Positions 26,868-34,736 of a stretch of DNA of 64,000 nt are shown here, piece by piece. Under the pieces are notes generated by a model. The model saw only the letters and a list, made by a program, of their open reading frames with translations. It was not told the DNA's origin and searched no databases. Positions within the stretch are counted from its first letter, which is position 1, and each line of letters opens with the position of its first letter. Made by a program: the position numbers and the translations under genes. This stretch comes from Dyella sp. C9 (lineage in GTDB: Bacteria; Pseudomonadota; Gammaproteobacteria; Xanthomonadales; Rhodanobacteraceae): positions 69,241-133,240 of the forward strand of contig NZ_QIRF01000004.1 of assembly GCF_003332825.1 (NCBI RefSeq), written 5' to 3'.

Positions 26868-27584
26868 ATGTCTGTTTCAAACGCCGCCGCCCGATCGTCA
26901 CCGCGCGCGGTCGATCTCGTCATTGTGCTGGTCGCGATGGCAGCCATCGCTGGCGCGACGCTTGGCGCGCCTGAGGCGGTCGATGGCTGGCGCTGGTTGC
27001 ACTGGATCAGCAAGCCCCTCGCCACCGGGCTGATCCTGTGGATGGCATGGCACGCCACCGCGCCTGTCTCGGTGGCCTATCGGCGCTGGATAGCGATCGG
27101 CATGCTGTTCTCCCTGGCTGGCGATGTGTTCCTGATGCTGCCGATGGATGCATTTGTCGCGGGGCTGGTGGCCTTCCTGCTGGGGCATGCGTGCTTCATC
27201 CGCGCGCTGCTGCTCGATACGCGTCTTGCGGCCCGTCCCTGGGGCATGCTCGCGTGCCTGGCTTATGGCGCGCTCAACCTGTGGGCGTTGTGGCCCTGGT
27301 TGCCGCCGCCCCTGCACGTGCCGGTGGTGGTCTACGTCCTGGTGCTGTCCAGCATGGGTGGCCAGGCCGTGGCCCGCGCGCTGGCCCATGGCGGCGACGA
27401 TCTGGCCGGGCCCACCCGCTGGGCGGCCGTCGGCGCGCTGCTGTTCATGGCCAGCGATACACTGTTGGCCTGGAACCGCTTTCGCGTGGCGTTACCGCGG
27501 GCGTCGCTGTGGGTGCTGGCTACCTATTACGCGGCGCTGTGGTGCCTGGCGCGTTCGGTCCGGCGAGGGGCAGGGCAGGCATGA
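26868..27584 (+). CDS. YhhN/TMEM86 family lysoplasmalogenase-like membrane protein
   Basis: This 238-residue protein has about eight membrane helices. Conserved YhhN positions are visible in ISKPLATGLILWMAW, FSLAGDVFLMLP and GALLFMASDTLLAWNRF, including the two aspartates thought to be catalytic. Family members, both animal TMEM86 and a characterised Legionella enzyme, hydrolyse the vinyl-ether bond of lysoplasmalogens to an aldehyde and a glycerophospho-alcohol. ATG 26868 follows AAGGGGAAG. Its stop overlaps the start of the next gene (ATGA), so the two are translationally coupled. Confidence 0.88.
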   Translation: MSVSNAAARSSPRAVDLVIVLVAMAAIAGATLGAPEAVDGWRWLHWISKPLATGLILWMAWHATAPVSVAYRRWIAIGMLFSLAGDVFLMLPMDAFVAGLVAFLLGHACFIRALLLDTRLAARPWGMLACLAYGALNLWALWPWLPPPLHVPVVVYVLVLSSMGGQAVARALAHGGDDLAGPTRWAAVGALLFMASDTLLAWNRFRVALPRASLWVLATYYAALWCLARSVRRGAGQA

Positions 27585-28843
27585 ACATGCAGGAAACCAT
27601 CATCACCTGGGCGACGCCGGTGTTCTTCGCGCTGATCGCGCTGGAGTTGCTGCTGGCGAAGCTTCGTGGCCGCAGGGTCTACCACTCCAGCGACGCGATC
27701 AACAGCCTCGGGCTGGGCGTGATCTCGCAGATCGTCGGTGTCTTCTCCAAGGTGCTCACGCTGGGCATCTATGCCTGGTGCGTCGAACACCTCGCACTGT
27801 TCCACCTGCCCGCCAACAGCGTGCTGGTGTGGGTCACTGCGCTGATCGCCTACGACTTCTGCTACTACTGGCTGCACCGTGCCGGCCATGAGGTCAACAT
27901 CCTGTGGGCCGCCCACGTGGTGCACCACCAGAGCGAGGACTACAACCTGAGCACCGCGCTGCGCCAGACCGGCAGCGGCGTGTTGCTGGGCTGGCTGTTC
28001 TACCTGCCGATGGCGGTGCTCGGCTATCCGCTGGAAGTGTTCGTGGTGGTGGCGCTGATCGACCTGCTCTACCAGTTCTGGGTGCACACCGAGCTGGTGG
28101 GGAGGCTGGGCTGGTTCGACCGCGTGTTCTGCTCGCCGTCCAACCATCGCGCGCACCATGCGGTGAACGACAAGTACCTCGATCGCAACTACGGCGGCAT
28201 CCTGATCCTGTGGGATCGCCTGTTCGGCACCTTCGTGGAAGAGGACGACAACGATCCGCCGGTGTTCGGCACGCGCTCGCCGCTGCGCAGCTGGAATCCG
28301 CTGTGGGCCAATGCCGAGGTGTACTGGGCCACCGCCAAGGATGCCTGGCATGCACGTCGCTGGCGCGACAAGCTGCTGGTGTGGATCAAGCCGCCGGGCT
28401 GGCGGCCGGCCGATGTGGCCGAGGGCTTTCCCAAGCCGGACTTCGACATCCAGCGCGAGCGTTTCCTGCCCGTGTTGTCGCGGGGGCTGGTGGTGTACAG
28501 CCTGGTGCAGTTCGCGCTGCTGCTGGGCATGGCCGTGCAGTTCCTCGACCTGGCCAAGCACCTGCCCGCGCTGGCCCTCGCCGGCTATGCGGCCTTCCTG
28601 GTGTTGAGCCTGACCGCCTTGGGCGCGCTGACCGAAGGCCGTCGGATCGGCGTGGCGCTGGAAGGGGCGCGATGGCTGGTGACCGCCGCCATTCCGCTGC
28701 TCAGCGGCGGATGGTTTGGCATCGCGCAGCTGCCCGTGGGGGCGATCGGCGCGATCGTCGTGGTTGCGGCGGCGAGCGCGCTGGTACTCGCGTGGCTGGT
28801 CCTGGCTGCGCCGGGCCGGGCGGGGAAGGCGATTCCGGGCTAG
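27581..28843 (+). CDS. alkylglycerol-monooxygenase-like di-iron membrane enzyme (fatty acid hydroxylase superfamily)
   Basis: This 420-residue membrane protein has the histidine clusters of the superfamily: His99 and His103 in LHRAGHEVN, His112-115-116 in HVVHHQSEDYNLSTALRQ, His169 in WVHT, and His189-192-193 in NHRAHHAVN. The segments HHQSEDYNLSTALRQ, LLYQFWVHTE and NYGGILILWDRLFGTF closely follow animal alkylglycerol monooxygenase (TMEM195), which splits the O-alkyl bond of ether lipids using oxygen and tetrahydrobiopterin. The C-terminal 130 residues add four hydrophobic segments. Coupling to a lysoplasmalogenase supports an ether-lipid role; other sterol-desaturase-family activities remain possible. 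Confidence 0.87.
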   Translation: MNMQETIITWATPVFFALIALELLLAKLRGRRVYHSSDAINSLGLGVISQIVGVFSKVLTLGIYAWCVEHLALFHLPANSVLVWVTALIAYDFCYYWLHRAGHEVNILWAAHVVHHQSEDYNLSTALRQTGSGVLLGWLFYLPMAVLGYPLEVFVVVALIDLLYQFWVHTELVGRLGWFDRVFCSPSNHRAHHAVNDKYLDRNYGGILILWDRLFGTFVEEDDNDPPVFGTRSPLRSWNPLWANAEVYWATAKDAWHARRWRDKLLVWIKPPGWRPADVAEGFPKPDFDIQRERFLPVLSRGLVVYSLVQFALLLGMAVQFLDLAKHLPALALAGYAAFLVLSLTALGALTEGRRIGVALEGARWLVTAAIPLLSGGWFGIAQLPVGAIGAIVVVAAASALVLAWLVLAAPGRAGKAIPG

Positions 28844-29014
28844 CGCTCCATGCGGGCGGGCTCCTTCCTTTCTCCCAGGGAGCGGCCCGGGGAGGGGGTG
28901 TAGGCCTTGCCTGCGCGTCGTCCCAGCGAACGGCAGGCCCCCTCATCGCACCCGCAGCGTGGCACCTGCGACCCCATTCGCTATGATCGCGGCTCGTTTC
29001 CCGGGGATGAGCTG

Positions 29015-30448
29015 ATGGGTTTCTTCAATAAATTGGTGCGCCACAAGCCTGTGGAGCTGTTGCAGGCGGAGGCCGGCAAGCGTGGCGATTTCCGCCGCGT
29101 GCTGGGCCTGTGGCAGCTCACCGCCATCGGTATCGGCGGCATTATCGGCGTGGGTGTGTTCGTGCTGGCCGGCAAGCAGGCGGCGATCAACGCCGGTCCG
29201 GCGGTGGCCATTTCGTTCCTGATCGCCGGCATCGCGAGCGCAGCGGCGGCGCTGTGCTACGCCGAGTTCGCCGGCATGATCCCGGTCACCGGCAGCGCCT
29301 ACACCTATGGCTACGCCGTACTCGGCGAGCTGGCGGCCTGGCTGATCGGCTGGGACTTGTTATTGGAATACGCGCTGATCGTGGCGGTGGTCGCCATCGG
29401 CTGGTCTGGCTACGTGCAGGCGGCGCTTACCGGCATCGGCGTGACCCTGCCCGTATGGGCGCAAGGCGCCATCGGCACCGGCGAAGGCCATGTGTTCAAC
29501 GTGATCGCCGCGTTCGTGACGCTGGCCGTGGCGGCGCTGCTGATCTTCCGCACCGAGTGGGGCGCACGCTTCAACACGCTGGTGGTGGCGATCAAGGTGG
29601 CTGCCGTGGCGCTGGTGATCGGCGTGGGCGTGTTCTACGTGAATCCGGCTAACTGGGTGCCGTTCATTCCCGAGCACGTGGTGGGGCCCGATGGCGTGGG
29701 CCACTTCGGCTTCCAGGGCGTGGCCGCGGCGGCGGCCGTGGTGTTCTTCGCGGTGTTCGGCTACGACACGCTGACCACCGCTGCGGAGGAATCGAAGAAT
29801 CCGCAGCGCGACCTGCCGCGCGCCGTGCTGTTGTCGCTGGGCATCTCGATGACGATGTACCTGGCGGTGTCGCTGGTGCTCACCGGCATTGCCCATTACA
29901 GCACGCTCAATACCGACGCGCCGGTGGCCGATGCGTTCCGCAACCTGGGCCTGCACTGGGTAGCGTTGATCATTTCGGTGTCGGCGGTATTCGGCCTGAT
30001 CAGCGTGCTGTTTGCCTTCATGCTGGGCGCCACGCGCATCTGGTTCGCGCTGTCGCGCGACGGCCTGCTGCCGGGCTGGTTCGCCAAGGTGCACCCGCGC
30101 TACGGCACGCCGCATCGCCCGACCGTGGTGCTGGGCGTGTTCACCGCGCTGGTGGCCGGCCTGCTGCCGATCGAGGAAGTGGCCAAGCTGGTGAACATCG
30201 GCGTGCTGTCGGCCTTCATCGTGATCTGCACCTCGGTGATGATCCTGCGCAAGCGCAAGCCGGACCTGCATCGCGCGTTCCGCACGCCGCTGGTGCCGCT
30301 GGTGCCCCTGGTGGGCATCGGTTTCTCGATCTGGCTGCTGGCCGAGCTGCCGGCGATCACCTGGAAGGTGTTCCTGGTGTGGGTGAGCCTGGGTCTGCTG
30401 GTCTACCTCGGTTACGGCATGCGCCACAGCAAGCTGGAGAAGCAGTAA
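29015..30448 (+). CDS. amino acid permease, APC superfamily (cationic amino acid transporter type)
   Basis: This 477-residue inner-membrane transporter has about 12 helices. The first helix carries LTAIGIGGIIGVGVFVLAGKQA, the substrate-binding unwound segment of APC transporters. The conserved FFAVFGYDTLTTAAEESKNPQRDLPRAVLLSL is in the middle, and FALSRDGLLPGWFAKVHPRYGTPHRP is typical of the YfnA/CAT subgroup. ATG 29015 follows CCGGGGATGAG and keeps the family N-terminus. Substrate is probably a cationic or neutral amino acid. It stands alone, 170 nt after the ether-lipid genes. Confidence 0.93.
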   Translation: MGFFNKLVRHKPVELLQAEAGKRGDFRRVLGLWQLTAIGIGGIIGVGVFVLAGKQAAINAGPAVAISFLIAGIASAAAALCYAEFAGMIPVTGSAYTYGYAVLGELAAWLIGWDLLLEYALIVAVVAIGWSGYVQAALTGIGVTLPVWAQGAIGTGEGHVFNVIAAFVTLAVAALLIFRTEWGARFNTLVVAIKVAAVALVIGVGVFYVNPANWVPFIPEHVVGPDGVGHFGFQGVAAAAAVVFFAVFGYDTLTTAAEESKNPQRDLPRAVLLSLGISMTMYLAVSLVLTGIAHYSTLNTDAPVADAFRNLGLHWVALIISVSAVFGLISVLFAFMLGATRIWFALSRDGLLPGWFAKVHPRYGTPHRPTVVLGVFTALVAGLLPIEEVAKLVNIGVLSAFIVICTSVMILRKRKPDLHRAFRTPLVPLVPLVGIGFSIWLLAELPAITWKVFLVWVSLGLLVYLGYGMRHSKLEKQ

Positions 30449-30466
30449 GCGACATCCTGAGCCTGT

Positions 30467-30583
30467 TGTAGGAGCGCATCCTGCGCGCGACCATGGCCGC
30501 GGCATGGGCGTCCCGTATGTTGTGATGCGCGGGTATCCGGTTGCCGCCGCGTAGGGTTGTCGCGCACAGGGTGCGCTCCTACA
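30467..30583. repeat. inverted pair of REP-type elements
   Basis: Two 25-bp units at 30467-30491 and 30559-30583 face each other and match in 23 of 25 positions when one is reversed. Each has the TGTAGGAGCGCA outer end and a GCGCGAC inner end, typical of the abundant REP elements of Xanthomonadales and pseudomonads. Confidence 0.88.
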
Positions 30584-30594
30584 GAAAGGCAAAG

Positions 30595-30622
30595 AAAAAC
30601 GGCCGCTTGCGCGGCCGTTTTT
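30595..30622 (-). terminator. rho-independent terminator of the outer-membrane barrel gene
   Basis: Symmetric stem AAAAACGGCCGC / GCGGCCGTTTTT with loop TTGC. It works for the minus-strand gene ending at 30646 and may also stop the permease transcript. Confidence 0.9.
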
Positions 30623-30645
30623 CGTTACTGCGCAGGTAGTGACGC

Positions 30646-31230
30646 TTAGAAGCGCACTTCCACCGAAGCGGAGTAGGTCGCCACGTTGGCCTTGGCACTC
30701 AGGTCGTCCGAGCTGCCGCGGTCGTACTTGACGTGGTAGTTGTCGTAGTTCAGCGCCAGGGCGACGTTCTTGGTGATGTCGTAGCCCACGCCGGCGCCGG
30801 CGTACCAACCGTTGTTCCAGCTCTTCTGGCTGACCGAAGCGTCGCCCACGGTGACGGCACCGGTGGTGCGCGAACGCAGGTAGCCGCCGTGGCCGGTGAC
30901 GAACCAGTTGTTGTAGAAGTTGTACTTGGCGGTCACACCGATCTGGCCGACGCGCGGCTTGGCCGAGACGCTGGCGAAGTCGAAGTCGTTCTTGACCTTG
31001 CCGAGGTAGGCGTAGCCGATTTCGGCACCGACGATGCCGTTCCAGCGCCAGCCGAAGCGCACGTTCTGGAACACGTCGGTCTTGTCCGAGACGCCACCGA
31101 TGCGGTAGTCGCTCTGGCCGAGGTTGCCGGCCACGAAGAAGTTGTCGAGCTGGTTGCTCTCGTCGGCCTTGGCAGCAAACGGCGCAACAGCGACGACGGC
31201 CAGTGCGGCCGCAATCAGAGTCTTGTTCAT
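30646..31230 (-). CDS. outer-membrane beta-barrel protein (OmpX/Ail-like)
   Basis: This is a 194-residue small porin-like barrel. The signal peptide MNKTLIAAALAVVAVAPFAAKA is followed by alternating hydrophobic strands (FFVAGNLGQSDYRI, VRFGWRWNGIVGAEIGYAYLG, WFVTGHGGYLRS, GWYAGAGVGYDIT). The final strand ends in SVEVRF with the C-terminal phenylalanine needed for barrel assembly. The start is ATG at 31230 with GGAG 6-9 nt upstream; an ATG four codons earlier is possible. It is divergent from an M61 peptidase gene. Ligand or role is unknown. Confidence 0.87.
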   Translation of the reverse strand: MNKTLIAAALAVVAVAPFAAKADESNQLDNFFVAGNLGQSDYRIGGVSDKTDVFQNVRFGWRWNGIVGAEIGYAYLGKVKNDFDFASVSAKPRVGQIGVTAKYNFYNNWFVTGHGGYLRSRTTGAVTVGDASVSQKSWNNGWYAGAGVGYDITKNVALALNYDNYHVKYDRGSSDDLSAKANVATYSASVEVRF

Positions 31231-31490
31231 GGAGTACTCCATCTTTTTATGTGTTTCCGTCGTGGCATCAAGGGGGAATGCCACGCGGCCCGCGTTGGGG
31301 ATCGCGGTGAGTAAAGGATACGGGATTTTAACGACTGCACACCGCGACACGATTACGCGGGATGGGCGAGGTTCAGACACCGCCATGACCTCTGGCAGGG
31401 GGTGCGATATGCGGTCGCGCACTACGATCGCGGGTTCATGTTCCGTGCAGCTTGTCTTCATATCGCGCGGATCGGTCACAGGAGAACCCT

Positions 31491-33389
31491 TTGAAAGTTT
31501 CGCGTCTCGCTACCGCCATCCTCGCTTCCGCCATGGGCCTGGGCAGCTTTGCTGCGCTGGCCGACGTGCCTGCTCCGCAGGACGTTCCGTTCGACGGCAC
31601 GCTGAAGATCAATGTCGACGCCACGGACATCGCGCACCGCGTGTTCCGCGTGCACGAGGTGGTGCCGGCGAAGCCGGGCCCGCTCACGCTGCTGTATCCG
31701 CAGTGGCTGCCGGGCAACCATTCGCCGACCGGATCGATCGACAAGCTCGCCGGCCTGGTGGTCAAGGCCAATGGCAAGGTGGTGCCGTGGAAGCGTGACC
31801 CGCTCAACGTGTATGCCTTCCACGTCGACGTGCCGCAGGGCGCGAACCAGGTGGAAGTGGAGTTCCAGTTCCTCTCCGCGCAGGACACCCGCCAGGGCCG
31901 CGTGGTGATGACCCCGGAAATGCTCAACCTGCAGTGGAACTCGGTGTCGCTGTATCCCGCCGGCTACTTCGCCCGCCGCATCAACGCCGAGACCAGCGTG
32001 ACCTTCCCGGCCGGGTGGCAGTACGGCAGCGCGCTCGAGCTGGCCTCGCGCGACGGCGACACCGTGCACTTCAAGCCGATCAACTACGACGACCTGGTCG
32101 ACTCGCCGATCTACGCCGGCAAGTACTTCAAGCGGGTGGACCTGGACCCGGGTGCGAAGACCCCGGTATTCCTCAACGTCGTGGCCGATGATCCGAAGTA
32201 CCTGGAGATCACCGACGCGCAGCTGAAGATCCACCGCAACCTGGTGCAGCAGATGTACAAGCTGTACGGCGCGCACCACTACGACCACTACGACTTCCTG
32301 TTCTCGCTGAGCGACAAGATGTCGGGCAATGGCCTGGAGCATCACCGTTCCAGCGAGAACGGCGTGGGCCCGGGCTACTTCACCGAGTGGGACAAGAGCA
32401 TGGTCATGCGCGACCTGCTGGCCCACGAGTTCAACCATTCCTGGGACGGCAAGTATCGTCGCGGCGCCGACCTCAGCACGCCGAACTTCAACGTGCCGAT
32501 GCAGGACAGCCTGCTGTGGGTATACGAAGGCCAGACCCAGTTCTGGGGCTACGTGATGGCCGCGCGCTCGGGCCTGTGGAAGCAGGATGACGCGCTGGAC
32601 ATGCTGGCCAATGTCGCCGCTACCTATGACAAGGGCCGCCCGGGCCTGCAGCAGTGGCGCAACATCCAGGACACCACCAACGATCCGATCATCGCGATGC
32701 GCCGCCCGCTGCCGTATCGCAACTACCAGATGAGCGAGGACTACTACTCGGGCGGCCAGATGATCTGGCTGGACGTCGACGGCAAGCTGCGTGACCTCAG
32801 CGGCAACAAGCGCTCGATCGACGACTTCGCCAAGGCGTTCTTTGGCGTGAAGAACGGCGAGTGGGACGTCAACACCTACACCTTCGAGGACGTGGTGAAG
32901 ACGCTCAACGACATCGCTCCGTACGACTGGGCCAGCTACCTGCGCGAGCGCCTGGACGGCCACGGCCCGATCATCGGCGGCTTCGAGGCCAACGGCTGGA
33001 AGCTTGTCTACAACGACAAGCCCTCCGCGGCGACCAAGGCCATCGAGGCGCGCCTGGGCGGCGCCAACCTCACCTACTCGCTGGGCGTGTCGGTGGGCAA
33101 GGGCGGTGACATCGTCGACGTGCTGTGGGACGGCCCCGCTTTCAAGGCCGGCCTGTCGCCGGGCATGAAGCTGATCGCCGTCAACGGCAAGGAATACTCC
33201 AGCGACGCCATCAAGGACGCGGTGACCGCGGCGGCGAAGGACAAGAACCAGCCGGTGGAGCTGCTGGTGAAGAACTTCGACGAGTACCAGACGCTGCGCA
33301 TCGACTACCACGACGGCCTGAAGTACCCGCACCTGGAGCGCATCGAGGGCAAGGCCGACCGCCTGTCCGAGCTGCTCAAGGCGCGCTGA
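31491..33389 (+). CDS. M61 family glycyl-aminopeptidase-like metallopeptidase with PDZ domain (copy A)
   Basis: This 632-residue exported zinc peptidase has an N-terminal beta domain, a central catalytic domain with HEFNHSWDGKYRR (first histidine at residue 312) and ENGVGPGYFTEW, and a C-terminal PDZ-like segment (DVLWDGPAFKAGLSPGMKLIAVNG). The start is chosen as TTG 31491: AGGAGAA lies 4 nt upstream and the following residues (KVSRLATAILASAMGLGSFAALA) form a signal peptide, while no ATG fits. It is a paralogue of the gene at 43270. It probably degrades peptides in the periplasm. Confidence 0.92.
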   Translation: MKVSRLATAILASAMGLGSFAALADVPAPQDVPFDGTLKINVDATDIAHRVFRVHEVVPAKPGPLTLLYPQWLPGNHSPTGSIDKLAGLVVKANGKVVPWKRDPLNVYAFHVDVPQGANQVEVEFQFLSAQDTRQGRVVMTPEMLNLQWNSVSLYPAGYFARRINAETSVTFPAGWQYGSALELASRDGDTVHFKPINYDDLVDSPIYAGKYFKRVDLDPGAKTPVFLNVVADDPKYLEITDAQLKIHRNLVQQMYKLYGAHHYDHYDFLFSLSDKMSGNGLEHHRSSENGVGPGYFTEWDKSMVMRDLLAHEFNHSWDGKYRRGADLSTPNFNVPMQDSLLWVYEGQTQFWGYVMAARSGLWKQDDALDMLANVAATYDKGRPGLQQWRNIQDTTNDPIIAMRRPLPYRNYQMSEDYYSGGQMIWLDVDGKLRDLSGNKRSIDDFAKAFFGVKNGEWDVNTYTFEDVVKTLNDIAPYDWASYLRERLDGHGPIIGGFEANGWKLVYNDKPSAATKAIEARLGGANLTYSLGVSVGKGGDIVDVLWDGPAFKAGLSPGMKLIAVNGKEYSSDAIKDAVTAAAKDKNQPVELLVKNFDEYQTLRIDYHDGLKYPHLERIEGKADRLSELLKAR

Positions 33390-33546
33390 GCCGAGCGCCT
33401 GCCCCCTCCACGCGCGGGGAGGGGGCCTCCTGCAGTAGCGTGCCGTGTGCGCTCCTGCAAGGGGCCGGGAGGCTGCGGCCACTCCCGCCCCCAACTCCGC
33501 TATACTGCGCGTCCGCCGTGTGTCACCACGCACGTGCAGCGTCCAT

Positions 33547-33623
33547 GCGCCCGTAGCTCAGCCGGATAGAGTAGTGGCTTCCGAAGCCATTGGTCGGGGG
33601 TTCGAATCCCTCCGGGCGCGCCA
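33547..33623 (+). tRNA. tRNA-Arg (anticodon CCG)
   Basis: This 77-base gene folds as a complete cloverleaf: acceptor GCGCCCG / CGGGCGC, D-arm TAGCTCAGCCGGATAGAGTA, anticodon arm with CTTCCGAAG and anticodon CCG, T-arm GGGGGTTCGAATCCCTC, and an encoded CCA end. A TATACT -10 element lies at 33501-33506, about 40 bases upstream. Confidence 0.98.
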
Positions 33624-33632
33624 TCTTCCCGA

Positions 33633-33664
33633 CAAGACAGCCCCTGTTGCCAGGGGCTGTCTTG
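33633..33664 (+). terminator. strong hairpin after tRNA-Arg
   Basis: Perfect 14-bp arms CAAGACAGCCCCTG and CAGGGGCTGTCTTG with loop TTGC, 10 nt after the tRNA. The T-run is poor, so it may be a processing or transcription stop signal. Confidence 0.75.
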
Positions 33665-33817
33665 CGTTGTGCATGCCGACGCGCCGCGGCGGAAACGCCA
33701 CGCCTGCATGCACCTGCCATGCGCAATGCGCCGATAGCAGACCATGCATCCGTTGACGCAGCGTGGTCGCGCGCCACCCTCGAACCTGTTGGCGGGTCTG
33801 CGTGGCGGCGCGATCGG

Positions 33818-33870
33818 TTGCGACCATTCGGACCGGCTTCTATATTAGAAAAATCGAATATATGTACATA
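33818..33870 (+). promoter_or_regulatory. promoter and operator of the sulfide-detoxification operon
   Basis: TTGCGA (33818-33823) and TATATT (33841-33846) are spaced by exactly 17 bases. The -10 box forms the left arm of an AT-rich inverted repeat, TATATT at 33841-33846 and AATATA at 33857-33862. A second perfect palindrome, TATGTACATA, follows at 33861-33870. An ArsR-type repressor such as the BigR-like product of this operon would fit here. AGGAGG follows at 33871. Confidence 0.72.
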
Positions 33871-33881
33871 AGGAGGCCGCG

Positions 33882-34304
33882 ATGCATCCCTGGTTGCTCG
33901 CTGTCCTGGGCGGTGTCCTGGTCGGGCTTTCGGCCGTGCTGCTGATGGCAATGCTGGGTCGCATCGCCGGCATCAGCGGCATCGCCAGTGGCGTGCTGGC
34001 CGAAAGCGATCGTGCATGGCGCATCGCCTTCGTGGCGGGATTGCTGGCTGCTCCACTGCTGCTGTTCGCGGTGCGCGGTGACAGCGGCATCGGCACGCCG
34101 GTGGTGCGCTGGCCGTGGATGGCGGTGGCCGGCCTGTTGGTGGGCCTGGGCACCCGCCTGGGCAGCGGCTGCACCAGCGGGCATGGCGTGTGCGGCATCG
34201 CGCGGCTGTCGCCACGCTCGCTGGTGGCGACCGTGGTGTTCGTCCTGTTTGGCATGTGCACGGTGTACCTGGTGCGCCATGTACTGGCAGGTGCGGGCAC
34301 ATGA
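33882..34304 (+). CDS. YeeE/YedE family membrane protein (first half), sulfur-compound transport
   Basis: This 140-residue protein has four hydrophobic helices and the family motif GLGTRLGSGCTSGHGVCGIARLSPRS with its conserved cysteines. The family moves thiosulfate or other sulfur compounds across the inner membrane. ATG 33882 follows AGGAGG at 5 nt. The stop overlaps the start of the second YeeE gene by 4 bases. The pair, an ETHE1-like enzyme and an ArsR-type regulator form the typical bigR operon layout known from Xylella and Agrobacterium. Confidence 0.92.
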   Translation: MHPWLLAVLGGVLVGLSAVLLMAMLGRIAGISGIASGVLAESDRAWRIAFVAGLLAAPLLLFAVRGDSGIGTPVVRWPWMAVAGLLVGLGTRLGSGCTSGHGVCGIARLSPRSLVATVVFVLFGMCTVYLVRHVLAGAGT

Positions 34305-34732
34305 AGATCTTGATGGCGTTGGCAGCTGGCTTGCTGTTTGGCCTGGGGCTGAGCCTCGCCGGCATGACCCAGCCTGCCGTCGTGCTCGGCTTCCTCGATG
34401 TCGCCGGGGCATGGAATCCGCAATTGCTGTTCGTGATGGCGGGCGCCGTGCTGACGACCGCCGTGGGCTACCGGCTCGTATGGCGACGTTCCATGCCGTG
34501 GCTGGCCACGGGTTTTGCACTGCCTCGGGCCACGCGCATCGACGCGCGCCTGCTCGGCGGTGCCGCGCTGTTCGGCATCGGGTGGGGTATTGCTGGCTAT
34601 TGCCCGGGGCCGGCGCTGGTCGCGCTGGCTGGCGGGATCGGATCGGTCGGTGTGCTGGTCGCAGCGATGGCGCTGGGCTGGTGGCTGGCGGCACAGTGGC
34701 AGGCGCGCACAAGCAACAGGCTACGAGGTTGA
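34301..34732 (+). CDS. YeeE/YedE family membrane protein (second half, DUF6691 type)
   Basis: This 143-residue protein has about four helices. GMTQPAVVLGFLDVAGAWNPQLLFVMAGAV and GWGIAGYCPGPALVALAGG are the family motifs, with the cysteine in GYCPGPA. It is translationally coupled to the preceding gene by an ATGA overlap, and the metallo-beta-lactamase-fold gene starts 4 nt after its stop. The two short YeeE proteins probably form one transporter. Confidence 0.92.
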   Translation: MKILMALAAGLLFGLGLSLAGMTQPAVVLGFLDVAGAWNPQLLFVMAGAVLTTAVGYRLVWRRSMPWLATGFALPRATRIDARLLGGAALFGIGWGIAGYCPGPALVALAGGIGSVGVLVAAMALGWWLAAQWQARTSNRLRG

Positions 34733-34736
34733 GTAC

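Noticed and set aside
30467..30583. A CRISPR array
   Set aside because: Only two units, in inverted orientation, without regular spacers; this is a REP pair.
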